Shown piece after piece: positions 43,301 through 50,456 of a DNA stretch of 64,000 nucleotides (within the stretch, counting starts at the first letter, position 1; each line of letters starts with the position of its first letter). The notes beneath the pieces were generated by a model. The model was given only the letters and a program-made list of their open reading frames with translations. It was not told the DNA's origin and made no database searches. This DNA is from Aequorivita sinensis. GTDB lineage: Bacteria > Bacteroidota > Bacteroidia > Flavobacteriales > Flavobacteriaceae. Position numbers and translations under genes: made by a program. The DNA lies in the NCBI RefSeq assembly GCF_006346335.1, contig NZ_VDMC01000001.1, positions 186,001-250,000 of the forward strand, read 5' to 3'.

Positions 43301-45937
43301 TTTCAAACCTACAAAATGAGAGAACGGAGCCAAATCTTTCGAAAAAATATCCATTGAAAAATCACCACCGCCTTCATAGACTTTCGTTAAAAATGTAGCT
43401 TTCAACATTCCCGGTGCGTTTTTTCCAACTTCCATCTTTTGGCTAAAAGAAATAGCACCTTCCGAAGAAAGTTGCCCATCCAAAACTGGGATTTCAACCT
43501 CATCAAAACTGCGGATTGGGTCCGTGAAATTATATTTTGGGAATTTCGGAAAAGCCGTGTTGCTTGAACGAAGCGTGGCCGTCATATCAATTTTTAAATT
43601 TCGCGCAGGCGAGCCGTGAAGCCACATTGCGCTTGCCATACCTTTTACGGGTTTTGTTGCGTCGAGAATTTCATCGTCAAAATCGAGTTTGATTTTTAAA
43701 CGGTTTGGTTTTATGGTTGCAACTTTTAACGTGTTACTAAACTGTGCGCCGCCAACGGTTATAGTTGCGTTCCAGTTTCCAGTTGGTGCCGAAGGATCTG
43801 TGGCGATTGGGAAATAATAAAAAGACCCAAGCCCCCTAGCCCCCGATACACCTCCGCCTTCGGCACCTCCTATTGAAAAAGAGGAGGAACCAGTTACATC
43901 ACTATTAAGAACAGTTCGTTGCACTAATTTACCGCGAGCATCGGTCACAGAAAGCGTTACGGGATGGTTTTTTGGAAGTGGATTTGCGTTGTCGTTCAGC
44001 ACAAAAGTTAAGTGAATACTGTCACCGGGGCGGTACACGCCACGTTCGGTAAACGTGTAACCTTTTAAACCTTTTTGAAGTTCTTTTCCCGAAATATCAA
44101 AATTGCTCATGGAAAGGGCATTTCCATCTTCGAGTTTTACGTAGGCAAATTTGTTTCCTTTTTGTGCCACTGCGAAAGCTGCATTTTTAGTGCCGTCGTA
44201 AAGCGTTATTCCGTCGGCTTCGGTAGTAAGCGTTTCAATGAGTTGCTGCTGATAGTTGAAAAGTTTAATTTTTACACCACCTTCGGGCTTTGCAGAAATT
44301 AGGTTTGTGGTAATAAAATGATAGGAGCGATTGTTGCTTTTTTTCACAATTAAGCCTAAATCTGAACCCAAAATATTTGCCGTCACTACGCGATCTTCGT
44401 TGTAATAAGCGGCATGACACGGATTGTCCTGCTGTTGCCAATTATAGGTAAAATTTCGCCAGCGGTAAATTTGGTTATCCCAATATCGCTCTTCGCGAAT
44501 ATCTTCATCTTCAGAGGGGTCGAATGTATAATATGGATCTTCTTCGTAGTTTTCGTTACTATCTTCTTCACTTGCTGTAGTCTCGGCGCAATCATAAATG
44601 ATATAATCTTTTTTGAAACTGATTTCCAGTTGATAAATGGCACCGGGATCTGCTTTAAAATATTCCGAAAGATTAATTGCGTAAGCTTTCCAGCTTCCAT
44701 TACTTGACAAGTCATCATTTTTTAAATCGATAGTCTTTTTGGCAATTCGCCTACCAACTCGTCGAATATCGTACGTATTAATGTCGTTCAAATTATAACT
44801 TTGAAGAAATTGCAGCACGTTGTTTTCGTAAATTTTAATAACTCGAACATCTACTTTTGAAAGATTTACTGCTTCAAAATAAACGGGCGTAGAAGCAGAA
44901 TTCGGAAGAATAACCCCTTTTGAAATCATTCGCACTGCAGGTTTTAACTGTTCAAAAGAAACCAATTCTGAAAATTCTTTCTTTAAACCGAAGCCTTCCG
45001 TGTTTTTAATTCCCGTGAAAACGGTAACTTTTACGTTGCCCACAACGCGGTTTGGCGGGTAAACGTTCAACACATTTCCGTTTACTTCGTAACGCAGATC
45101 TGCGGTGTTTTCGATAGTAACCAGCCCAGCGAAATCCTGATTTTCCATTAAGGGATCTGAAAAGTTGATGCTCAATAGTGCCGAAGAGCCCACAGTGCTA
45201 CTTATATCAACTATTGTAAAGCTATTTTGCCCCGGAATTTTAAACTTGTTTTCGCCTTTGTTTTCTGCGCCGATATGCTTGCCGTCCCATTTTATTAGGA
45301 TTTCAGAATCGTTCATTTCACGGCTAATACTATCGATTGTAAAACTGAAATAACGAGCTTCTGTTGTTTCTGCCGGCCATTTCAAATTTAGCTTTTTGCC
45401 TTCCTGTGAAGCTGAAACCAATTGCTTGGCTTTTTCTAAAGAAATTACATCTGAGGCTTCCACAGATGCTTCAACGTATTGCCATTGTTTGTCATAACTT
45501 TGAAGGTTGCCGATGTCAACTTTAAAATTTGGCGTGATTGTATGAAAACTGAAGGTATATGTTTTGAAGTCTTTAGCAATGTCTTCGTATAACTTATTCA
45601 GCTTTACCGTTACAGTGTATTCGGTGTCTGGTTTTAAGTATTCTGAAGGTTGAAATATTAGGGTTTTGCCGTTTTCAACTACCAATTTCCCTTTTGTTTT
45701 TGGAGAAATACTTAAGTAATCATCAGCAGAAAGTTGCTCTGTCATCTCAAACTGCTCCAACGATTTCGTAAGCTCAACGCGAATATCAGTTGTAACAGAT
45801 TGATTTCCGTAAGTGTTATAGGAAATATAATCCTTGAATTTGAAGAGGTTGTCTGTTTCGGCGTGTTTGTTCTTGTCTTTACAGGAAAAAACGAGAAGAA
45901 TCAAAACGATGGAAAAAACCTTGAGTGAAATTTTCAT
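40307..45937 (-). CDS. Bacterial alpha-2-macroglobulin (YfhM-like) lipoprotein
   Basis: A 1876-residue giant protein, with signal ILLVFSC (lipid cysteine about residue 19), anchoring it in the envelope. Repeated macroglobulin beta domains fill the N-terminal half; the thioester motif CLEQ is at residues 1433-1436 in PYGCLEQS, which is retained, so it should be able to trap proteases covalently. The remainder (ANKKGY..., about 1440-1760) is the helical thioester domain. These proteins are paired with PBP1C and thought to protect the periplasm from invading proteases. An acidic insert (EEDSNENYEEDPYY) lies near residue 455. A GC-rich insertion at about residues 684-705 is treated separately. 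The region appears GC-richer than its flanks. Confidence 0.93.
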   Translation of the reverse strand: MKISLKVFSIVLILLVFSCKDKNKHAETDNLFKFKDYISYNTYGNQSVTTDIRVELTKSLEQFEMTEQLSADDYLSISPKTKGKLVVENGKTLIFQPSEYLKPDTEYTVTVKLNKLYEDIAKDFKTYTFSFHTITPNFKVDIGNLQSYDKQWQYVEASVEASDVISLEKAKQLVSASQEGKKLNLKWPAETTEARYFSFTIDSISREMNDSEILIKWDGKHIGAENKGENKFKIPGQNSFTIVDISSTVGSSALLSINFSDPLMENQDFAGLVTIENTADLRYEVNGNVLNVYPPNRVVGNVKVTVFTGIKNTEGFGLKKEFSELVSFEQLKPAVRMISKGVILPNSASTPVYFEAVNLSKVDVRVIKIYENNVLQFLQSYNLNDINTYDIRRVGRRIAKKTIDLKNDDLSSNGSWKAYAINLSEYFKADPGAIYQLEISFKKDYIIYDCAETTASEEDSNENYEEDPYYTFDPSEDEDIREERYWDNQIYRWRNFTYNWQQQDNPCHAAYYNEDRVVTANILGSDLGLIVKKSNNRSYHFITTNLISAKPEGGVKIKLFNYQQQLIETLTTEADGITLYDGTKNAAFAVAQKGNKFAYVKLEDGNALSMSNFDISGKELQKGLKGYTFTERGVYRPGDSIHLTFVLNDNANPLPKNHPVTLSVTDARGKLVQRTVLNSDVTGSSSFSIGGAEGGGVSGARGLGSFYYFPIATDPSAPTGNWNATITVGGAQFSNTLKVATIKPNRLKIKLDFDDEILDATKPVKGMASAMWLHGSPARNLKIDMTATLRSSNTAFPKFPKYNFTDPIRSFDEVEIPVLDGQLSSEGAISFSQKMEVGKNAPGMLKATFLTKVYEGGGDFSMDIFSKDLAPFSHFVGLKSPEAGRYGSYFTDENTTFDVVSVDTKGQATANRELQVKVFQIEWRWWWNRGRDNLSTYENSTVHSPVKDFTLKTDGSGKGKFTVNIPEEESGRYLIRVIDKQSGHATGRITYFYRNWSQRPSDGDAESAKMLVFSADKDKYNVGEEAFITFPSGSDGRALISVENGTEVLATHWIETKKGETKAAIKITKEMAPNIYVNISLLQPHNQTKNDLPMRLYGVIPLLVEDPSTVLQPKITMPNVLKPEENFTVEVSEEKGKPMTYTLAVVDEGLLDLTRFATPNIHESFYSREALGVKTFDMFDYVIGAYSGSVDNIYAIGGGDAALGAKNRKADRFKPVVKYLGPFELAAGKTASHNIMMPNYVGSVRTMVIAGDKTKSAYGSAEKTTPVRTPLMVLASLPRKLSPGETVVLPVTVFAMENKVKTATITVKTGDALKPKNGASKTVTFNGPGEQIVNFEFDVSAALNVTDAVQTIEVTASGNGEKASYKVEIDVENPNPISQKSTQFTIAENGSQTINFETFGVPGSNAATLEFSTLPPMDFGKRLEFLINYPYGCLEQSTSSAFPQLYLADVFDITFDKKQVIEKNVKATIARLGRFQLSNGGLSYWPGEREADEWSTTYAGHFMLEAKQKGYALPISFMSNWLLYQQNMARQWRNSYAVYNSSLTQAYRLYTLALAGKPELAAMNRLRESKELSNDAKWRLAAAYALAGKKNVAEQIAKTANINFVPQKSDNYTYGSPFRNRVMALETMVLLGDPKQRELAISVAKDLSSRNWYSTQETSYALMTMAKMVEKNGGKAMELTFTNGGKSVELETDRAIAQRDLSFVMGSNSVSVTNKKGNIVYVTLSQRGKLPLGKELAERRNLSIKSEYLGGDGKAIDVTKLRQGTEIIAKVSVTNTSGDWINNVALAKIFPSGWEVVNTSFSELGGGATGNARYTDIRDDRVNFFFDLKSNQTKTFTVKLNASYLGTYYLPGTQVEAMYDNSYYARNKGMWVTIEL
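43821..43887. repeat. Dispersed GC-rich repeat inserted in frame in the alpha-2-macroglobulin gene
   Basis: A stretch reading on the coding strand GGAGGTGCCGAAGGCGGAGG, then CGGGGGCTAGGGGGCTTGGG, is unlike the flanking coding sequence and resembles an intergenic repeat of Bacteroidota genomes (GGGGCTAGGGGGCTTGGGT type). It contains CCTCCT / AGGAGG arms. It encodes glycine-rich GGAEGGGVSGARGLGS, apparently interrupting a macroglobulin strand just before FPIATDPSAPTGNW, without breaking the frame. Confidence 0.55.
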
Positions 45938-46140
45938 ACGCGACGGCTATAAATATTTAAAAATAAGTCAAATTGATTGGCTTACAAAGCAAAACCAATT
46001 TGTTTTGATTCGAAAAAAAATATGAAATATGTTTTTTGGGTGGGAGGTTGAATTTGAAAAGTAAAAATGAGTTGAAATTGTAATTAGAAGTTTAACATTT
46101 GGGAGGGAATTAACAAGAATTCGTAAGTAATTTTTCCCAT

Positions 46141-47649
46141 TTATTTTTTAAACAATCTGTTGTAGGCTACATATTCAGGGAAATTCCAGGATAAAAAGCT
46201 TTTAGATTCCCAATCTTGTTTAAATATTCTTTTTCTTGATTTGATTTGTTTATGATATTCTTCGGCATTCATAAAATCTGCATCGTAAGGAAATATTTTA
46301 GTTTGAATGTTTTCAATTTTAGTTAATTCTGAAATAGGTTTGTCTAAATAGGGTAAGGATTTATCAGATAAATCTACCAAATAATCAAAATGTAGAAAAG
46401 CTGTATCGGCGTGAGCAAAATTATATTTGGCAATTAAACCATCCCAATTAACCATACTACTTACCACCAAAAGAATATACAATGCCATGGCATTTGTACG
46501 AAAAAGATAAAACCCAGATTTTACATTTCTTATTTTAATAAAAACTGAATATAATCCGTACAAAGTTAAAATCAAGAATATTGCTACACCTATTCTTTTA
46601 TAGGCTAATGAGAAATGTTCTATGTACCAATAGTTGTGAACACCTACTGAGATTGCTAAAATGACATTTTGGAACAACCATAAATAGCTTAGATTTTTTA
46701 AGACTCTATTCTTGGCATAAAAATTCATGTTTCCTCTAAAAAAGTAAAGTATTATCGCAATTGATATTAAAATAGAGAAAATTAAAAGATAAGTTCCCTC
46801 GTGTACAAATTGTTTTAAGGTTTGTCCATCCCACTCAAAATTGAACCAAACCAAATAGACATCAGCAATATTCAATATTAATAAAATCAAGTTGAGGATG
46901 AAAAGCAGGAACAAAGCCGCCTTTAATTCATTTTTCAAACTTAATGTTTTAAAGTTTCTTTGTCCTTTTTGTTTCTTTCTAATTAAAATATCGCTAGCGT
47001 TAGTGTCTGCCTTTTTTATTGAAAAGTTTTTCGTTCTGAAATAAAGAATATTGCTAATTAACAAGCCTAGCAAAAGTGTTATTATAAATAGAAATTCAAT
47101 ATCCTTAAAAATAAAGTTAAATACACTTTGAAATTTTACACCCAGATTAATTGTCAACTCATCAAAAATTGGATTTGAAGCTTTGTAAATTGACACAAAA
47201 ACAAAAATAACCGCTGCAGGTATTATGAAAATTCTAAACTTCCATATTATTTTTCCAATACTCTTCCCTTTTACTTTTGATTTTGTTACACTGTTTAAAA
47301 ATTCATTTTGAGCCTGAAATATTGATTTTATAGAAATTAAGGCAACAGTTATAATTGATTTTGCAGACGGATAATTTAGAACTCCCACGAAAATAAATGC
47401 AGCTATAAAATGGATTACATATGATAAAACTGAATGCGTAAGCACTGTAAATACAGATGTTAATAAGAATCCTACGGTAGTAATAACTTGAACTTGATTT
47501 GAAAAGTTAAACTGTTTAGTGAAGATCCAAAAGATAATAAACGAGGTTTCAAAGATTATTAGGTTTAGACCTAAATCTTGGTTGTAGAATAAAATTGAAA
47601 AAAGTATTGCACTAAGAAAGGTTACTGGAAGTAAGTTTTTTACCCACAT
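46141..47649 (-). CDS. DUF4173-type polytopic membrane protein
   Basis: A 502-residue membrane protein with about ten hydrophobic segments. FIIPAAVIFVFVSIYKASNPIF (about residues 137-158) and the C-terminal KIENIQTKIFPYDADFMNAEEYHKQIKSRK pattern are those of the DUF4173/DUF4153 family. It has no recognised function. It starts with a hydrophobic run (residues about 5-45). It is monocistronic, 200 bp downstream of the start of the alpha-2-macroglobulin gene (same direction). Confidence 0.75.
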   Translation of the reverse strand: MWVKNLLPVTFLSAILFSILFYNQDLGLNLIIFETSFIIFWIFTKQFNFSNQVQVITTVGFLLTSVFTVLTHSVLSYVIHFIAAFIFVGVLNYPSAKSIITVALISIKSIFQAQNEFLNSVTKSKVKGKSIGKIIWKFRIFIIPAAVIFVFVSIYKASNPIFDELTINLGVKFQSVFNFIFKDIEFLFIITLLLGLLISNILYFRTKNFSIKKADTNASDILIRKKQKGQRNFKTLSLKNELKAALFLLFILNLILLILNIADVYLVWFNFEWDGQTLKQFVHEGTYLLIFSILISIAIILYFFRGNMNFYAKNRVLKNLSYLWLFQNVILAISVGVHNYWYIEHFSLAYKRIGVAIFLILTLYGLYSVFIKIRNVKSGFYLFRTNAMALYILLVVSSMVNWDGLIAKYNFAHADTAFLHFDYLVDLSDKSLPYLDKPISELTKIENIQTKIFPYDADFMNAEEYHKQIKSRKRIFKQDWESKSFLSWNFPEYVAYNRLFKK

Positions 47650-47768
47650 CTATTTATTATTTAAGGATTAGATGTAGTTTTTATCTATGGTTCGCTTTTT
47701 TAGGAAATTTATTAGTAATACTATATAGATAGGGAAAATAAAAAAAGGTTGCGTTAATTGTTAGGCAT
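47650..47768. other. Short intergenic stretch without recognisable features
   Basis: AT-rich spacer between the DUF4173 gene start and the monooxygenase remnant. No open frame, hairpin or clear TAnnTTTG element is seen. Confidence 0.5.
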
Positions 47769-48009
47769 CTACATTTTATTTTTTAAAAACTCATACTCCC
47801 TCTCAACTTTACAAATCCTAACTTTACAATATGTAAACCATTTTTCCTTTCCTTTTTTCTGCGCAACCAAAGGATCTATGTTTGCTTTCCATGCCCAAAA
47901 ATCCTGGTTATTGTTTTGCCAATATATCCATTAATTCGGCCATTTCAGAGTAACTTTTGGTGTTTTCAGTTTGGATTGATGTAAATATTATTATGTAATA
48001 GGGCTCCAT
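47769..48009 (-). pseudogene. Internally deleted antibiotic biosynthesis monooxygenase (ABM) gene
   Basis: An ATG at 48009, directly after the stop of the upstream peptidase gene, opens a 33-codon frame MEPYYIIIFTS ... YSEMAELMDILAKQ that ends in TAA. In a shifted frame the sequence continues NNQDFWAWKANIDPLVAQ-KKGKEKWFTY-CKVRICKVEREYEF and stops at 47769. Together these are the two ends of a small ABM-fold protein (typical length about 100 residues); the central part (PGFLG-VES ... ITVSYW in intact members) is missing, some 25-30 codons. The gene is therefore broken by an internal deletion with a frameshift. Such ABM proteins are common in flavobacteria, function unknown. Confidence 0.8.
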
Positions 48010-49077
48010 TTATTCCTCATTATAAATCCCAATTTCCAATTCTCCTTCAGCATTCATTGATGCCCAGTACATTCCTGCGGTGTTGAACTCCATTGCTACA
48101 TTTCCGTCTTTATCAATTGCAACAATGCCACCATCTCCTCCAAGTGCAGGCACTTTTTTATGAATAACCTCTTTTGCAGCATCTTGTAAACTCATTCCTT
48201 TATATTCCATCAAAGCAGAAATATCATAAGCAACTACCGACCGAATAAAGAATTCACCCCATCCAGTTGAAGAAACAGCACATGTTGCATTATTGGCATA
48301 CGTTCCCGCTCCAATTATTGGGGCGTCACCAATTCGATTCCAGCGCTTGTTTGTCATTCCTCCCGTAGATGTCCCCGAAGCGAGATTTCCGTGTTTGTCT
48401 AGTGCTGCACAACCAACAGTACCGAATTTTGAATTCTTTATGTAAGGATCTTGAAAGGAAATTTTTTCAGTGTTTATAGTTTTTTCTTTTTCTAAAATCC
48501 TTTGTAACGATTCGTATCTACTTTTTGTATAGAAATAAGTTGTATCCATCATTTTATAACCTAAAGATTGAGCAAATTCTTCAGCACCTGCGCCATATAG
48601 CATAACGTGTTCGCTTTTTTGCATTACATCTTTCGCTAAATCTATTGGATTCTTTATGTGTTTTACTCCCGCTACCGCACCTGCGTTTAGAGTTGCACCG
48701 TCCATTATAGAAGCGTCGAGCTCGTTTGTTGCATCATGAGTAAAAACAGATCCTTTTCCTGCATTGAAAAGTGGGGAGTCTTCCAATACGTTAATAGTTT
48801 TTGTAACAGCCTCCAAAGAAGTACCCCCATTTTTAAGGATTTCATGTCCGATAGAAATTGCTTCCTTTAGCTTCTCTTTATAAGCCGCTTCTAACGAATC
48901 ACTCATATTCTCTTTAAGAATAGTTCCAGCGCCACCATGAATTACAATCCCAAAAACATCCTCTTTACTACCTGCAATTTCATCAACTTTAAAATCTTCA
49001 GCATTGTGTTTATTAGGGTTTTTACAGCTTAATAATAATAATAAAAAACACAGGAGAGGTAATAAAACTTTATTCAT
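48010..49077 (-). CDS. Isoaspartyl peptidase / plant-type L-asparaginase, lipoprotein
   Basis: A 355-residue Ntn hydrolase. The lipoprotein signal ends LLLLSC (cysteine 18), so unlike the cytoplasmic IaaA it is exported. IHGGAGTI (47-54) is the typical start. The precursor cleavage and nucleophile site is GT-VGCAALDKHGN, threonine 220; STGGMTNKRWNRIGDAPIIGAGTYA (237-261) supplies the substrate site. The protein splits itself into alpha and beta subunits and cleaves beta-aspartyl dipeptides or asparagine. It would have been followed by the broken ABM gene in the same operon. Confidence 0.93.
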   Translation of the reverse strand: MNKVLLPLLCFLLLLLSCKNPNKHNAEDFKVDEIAGSKEDVFGIVIHGGAGTILKENMSDSLEAAYKEKLKEAISIGHEILKNGGTSLEAVTKTINVLEDSPLFNAGKGSVFTHDATNELDASIMDGATLNAGAVAGVKHIKNPIDLAKDVMQKSEHVMLYGAGAEEFAQSLGYKMMDTTYFYTKSRYESLQRILEKEKTINTEKISFQDPYIKNSKFGTVGCAALDKHGNLASGTSTGGMTNKRWNRIGDAPIIGAGTYANNATCAVSSTGWGEFFIRSVVAYDISALMEYKGMSLQDAAKEVIHKKVPALGGDGGIVAIDKDGNVAMEFNTAGMYWASMNAEGELEIGIYNEE

Positions 49078-49215
49078 GATATGGAGTTTATTATTTCAGA
49101 CAATATTTACGATAATAATACTAATTTATCCTTAATTTAACGACAGTATTCTCATCAAAATTATCATTTTGCAAATTATTTTTCAAAAACACTCTTGCAG
49201 ATTCAAATATATTTT

Positions 49216-49223
49216 TACTTTTG
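49216..49223 (+). promoter_or_regulatory. -7 promoter element for the CAP-domain gene
   Basis: TACTTTTG (exact TAnnTTTG) lies 25 bases before the ATG at 49249, so the leader is short. No clear -33 element at proper spacing. Confidence 0.45.
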
Positions 49224-49248
49224 AACAAAATCTTATATCCCCACAATA

Positions 49249-49755
49249 ATGATTAGAATAAAACAAAGCCTCCTCATGGCATTTCTATGCCTTGTTTTAA
49301 TTTCCTGCTCAAAAGACAATTCAATAAATCATCAACAAGTAAAATACGAAATAGACTTAGAACTTGTTAAAAAGAATAACAGTGAGTTGTCCTCTCGCAT
49401 CTTAGAGATTATTAACATTTATCGAGACTCTTTAGGATTAAACACACTGCAACTAGACAATCAATACTCATCTGCCCTAGCTGTAGACCACTCGTTGTAC
49501 ATGATTGATATAAACGAATTAAATCACGATAATTTTGGATATCGTTCAGAAGCTATAAAATTTTATCAAAAGGCTCAAACCGTTAATGAAATAGTTGGAT
49601 ATGGCTATGATACTGCAGAAGAAGTTGTAAATGCTTGGTTAAATAGTACAAGTCATAAAGTAATAATTGAAGGTGATTTTACTCATACTGGATTTGGAGT
49701 ATTAAAAAGTGAGAATGATCGTAATTACTTTACACAAATCTTTTATAAAAAGTAA
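49249..49755 (+). CDS. CAP/SCP-superfamily lipoprotein
   Basis: A 168-residue protein with signal LLMAFLCLVLISC (cysteine about residue 20) and a CAP domain: EIINIYRDSLGLNTLQLD, the conserved LNHDNF with histidine, GYGYDTAEEVVNAWLNSTSHK, and TGFGVLKSENDRNYFTQIFYKK. Such extracellular CAP proteins are of diverse function. It stands alone between divergent and downstream genes. Confidence 0.88.
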   Translation: MIRIKQSLLMAFLCLVLISCSKDNSINHQQVKYEIDLELVKKNNSELSSRILEIINIYRDSLGLNTLQLDNQYSSALAVDHSLYMIDINELNHDNFGYRSEAIKFYQKAQTVNEIVGYGYDTAEEVVNAWLNSTSHKVIIEGDFTHTGFGVLKSENDRNYFTQIFYKK

Positions 49756-49821
49756 TTCTACATCCCTTTTCTATTCCCTCAAATTGCCGTACTTTTACTA
49801 TTTAACACAAAAAGTTAGGTT

Positions 49822-50358
49822 ATGGCAATCAAGAAACCGTTTAATTTAAATAAGTGGGTAGAAGAAAATCGAGAGTTGCTAAAACCTCCTGTTGGCAATA
49901 AAAATTTATACGTAGAGTCTGATGACTATATCGTAATGATTGTTGCTGGACCTAATGCTCGTAAGGATTATCATTACAATGAAACCGAAGAACTATTTTA
50001 TCAGTTAGAAGGAAATATTCAGGTTGCAATTCAGGAAGATGGAGAGAAAAAAATAATGGACCTAGGGCCAGGAGACATGTATCTTCATCCTGCAAAAGTG
50101 CCTCACTCTCCCAGTAGAAGCGAAGGGTCAATTGGACTAGTTATTGAAAGAAAACGCGTCGATCTTAAAGGAAAGGATGGTTTGCTGTGGTTCTGTGATA
50201 ACTGTAACAATAAGTTACACGAAGTTTATTTTCCATTGAATAATATCGAAACTGATTTTTTAAAACATTTTAACCACTTCTACAACGACGAAGATTTACG
50301 CACTTGCGATAAATGCGGTACTGTAATGGAAGCCGATTCTCGTTTCACACAAGATTAA
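49822..50358 (+). CDS. nbaC: 3-Hydroxyanthranilate 3,4-dioxygenase
   Basis: A 178-residue cupin of the kynurenine pathway that opens the ring of 3-hydroxyanthranilate to ACMS, leading to quinolinate and NAD. The iron-binding His-Glu-His set is visible in KDYHYNETEELFYQLEGN and HPAKVPHSPSRSEG. Two CxxC pairs (CDNCNN at about 135-140, CDKCG at about 165-169) form the extra rubredoxin-like iron site typical of bacterial enzymes. No other kynurenine gene lies in the window; partners must be elsewhere. Confidence 0.95.
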   Translation: MAIKKPFNLNKWVEENRELLKPPVGNKNLYVESDDYIVMIVAGPNARKDYHYNETEELFYQLEGNIQVAIQEDGEKKIMDLGPGDMYLHPAKVPHSPSRSEGSIGLVIERKRVDLKGKDGLLWFCDNCNNKLHEVYFPLNNIETDFLKHFNHFYNDEDLRTCDKCGTVMEADSRFTQD

Positions 50359-50412
50359 CATCTTATTTATCAACCACATACACTTTCGTTTTACATTCTA
50401 CGGTGCATTGTG

Positions 50413-50420
50413 TACCTTTG
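50413..50420 (+). promoter_or_regulatory. -7 promoter element for the aldehyde dehydrogenase gene
   Basis: TACCTTTG (exact TAnnTTTG) lies 36 bases before the ATG at 50457. No TTG at a proper -33 distance. Confidence 0.5.
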
Positions 50421-50456
50421 CACTTCGTAAAATTTTAGATTAAAAATAAAAAATAT

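Noticed and set aside
45938-46140. Intergenic stretch upstream of the alpha-2-macroglobulin gene as a possible small gene
   Set aside because: Short frames exist, but none has a plausible start or composition; CAAATTG/CAATTTG arms are AT-rich and weak.
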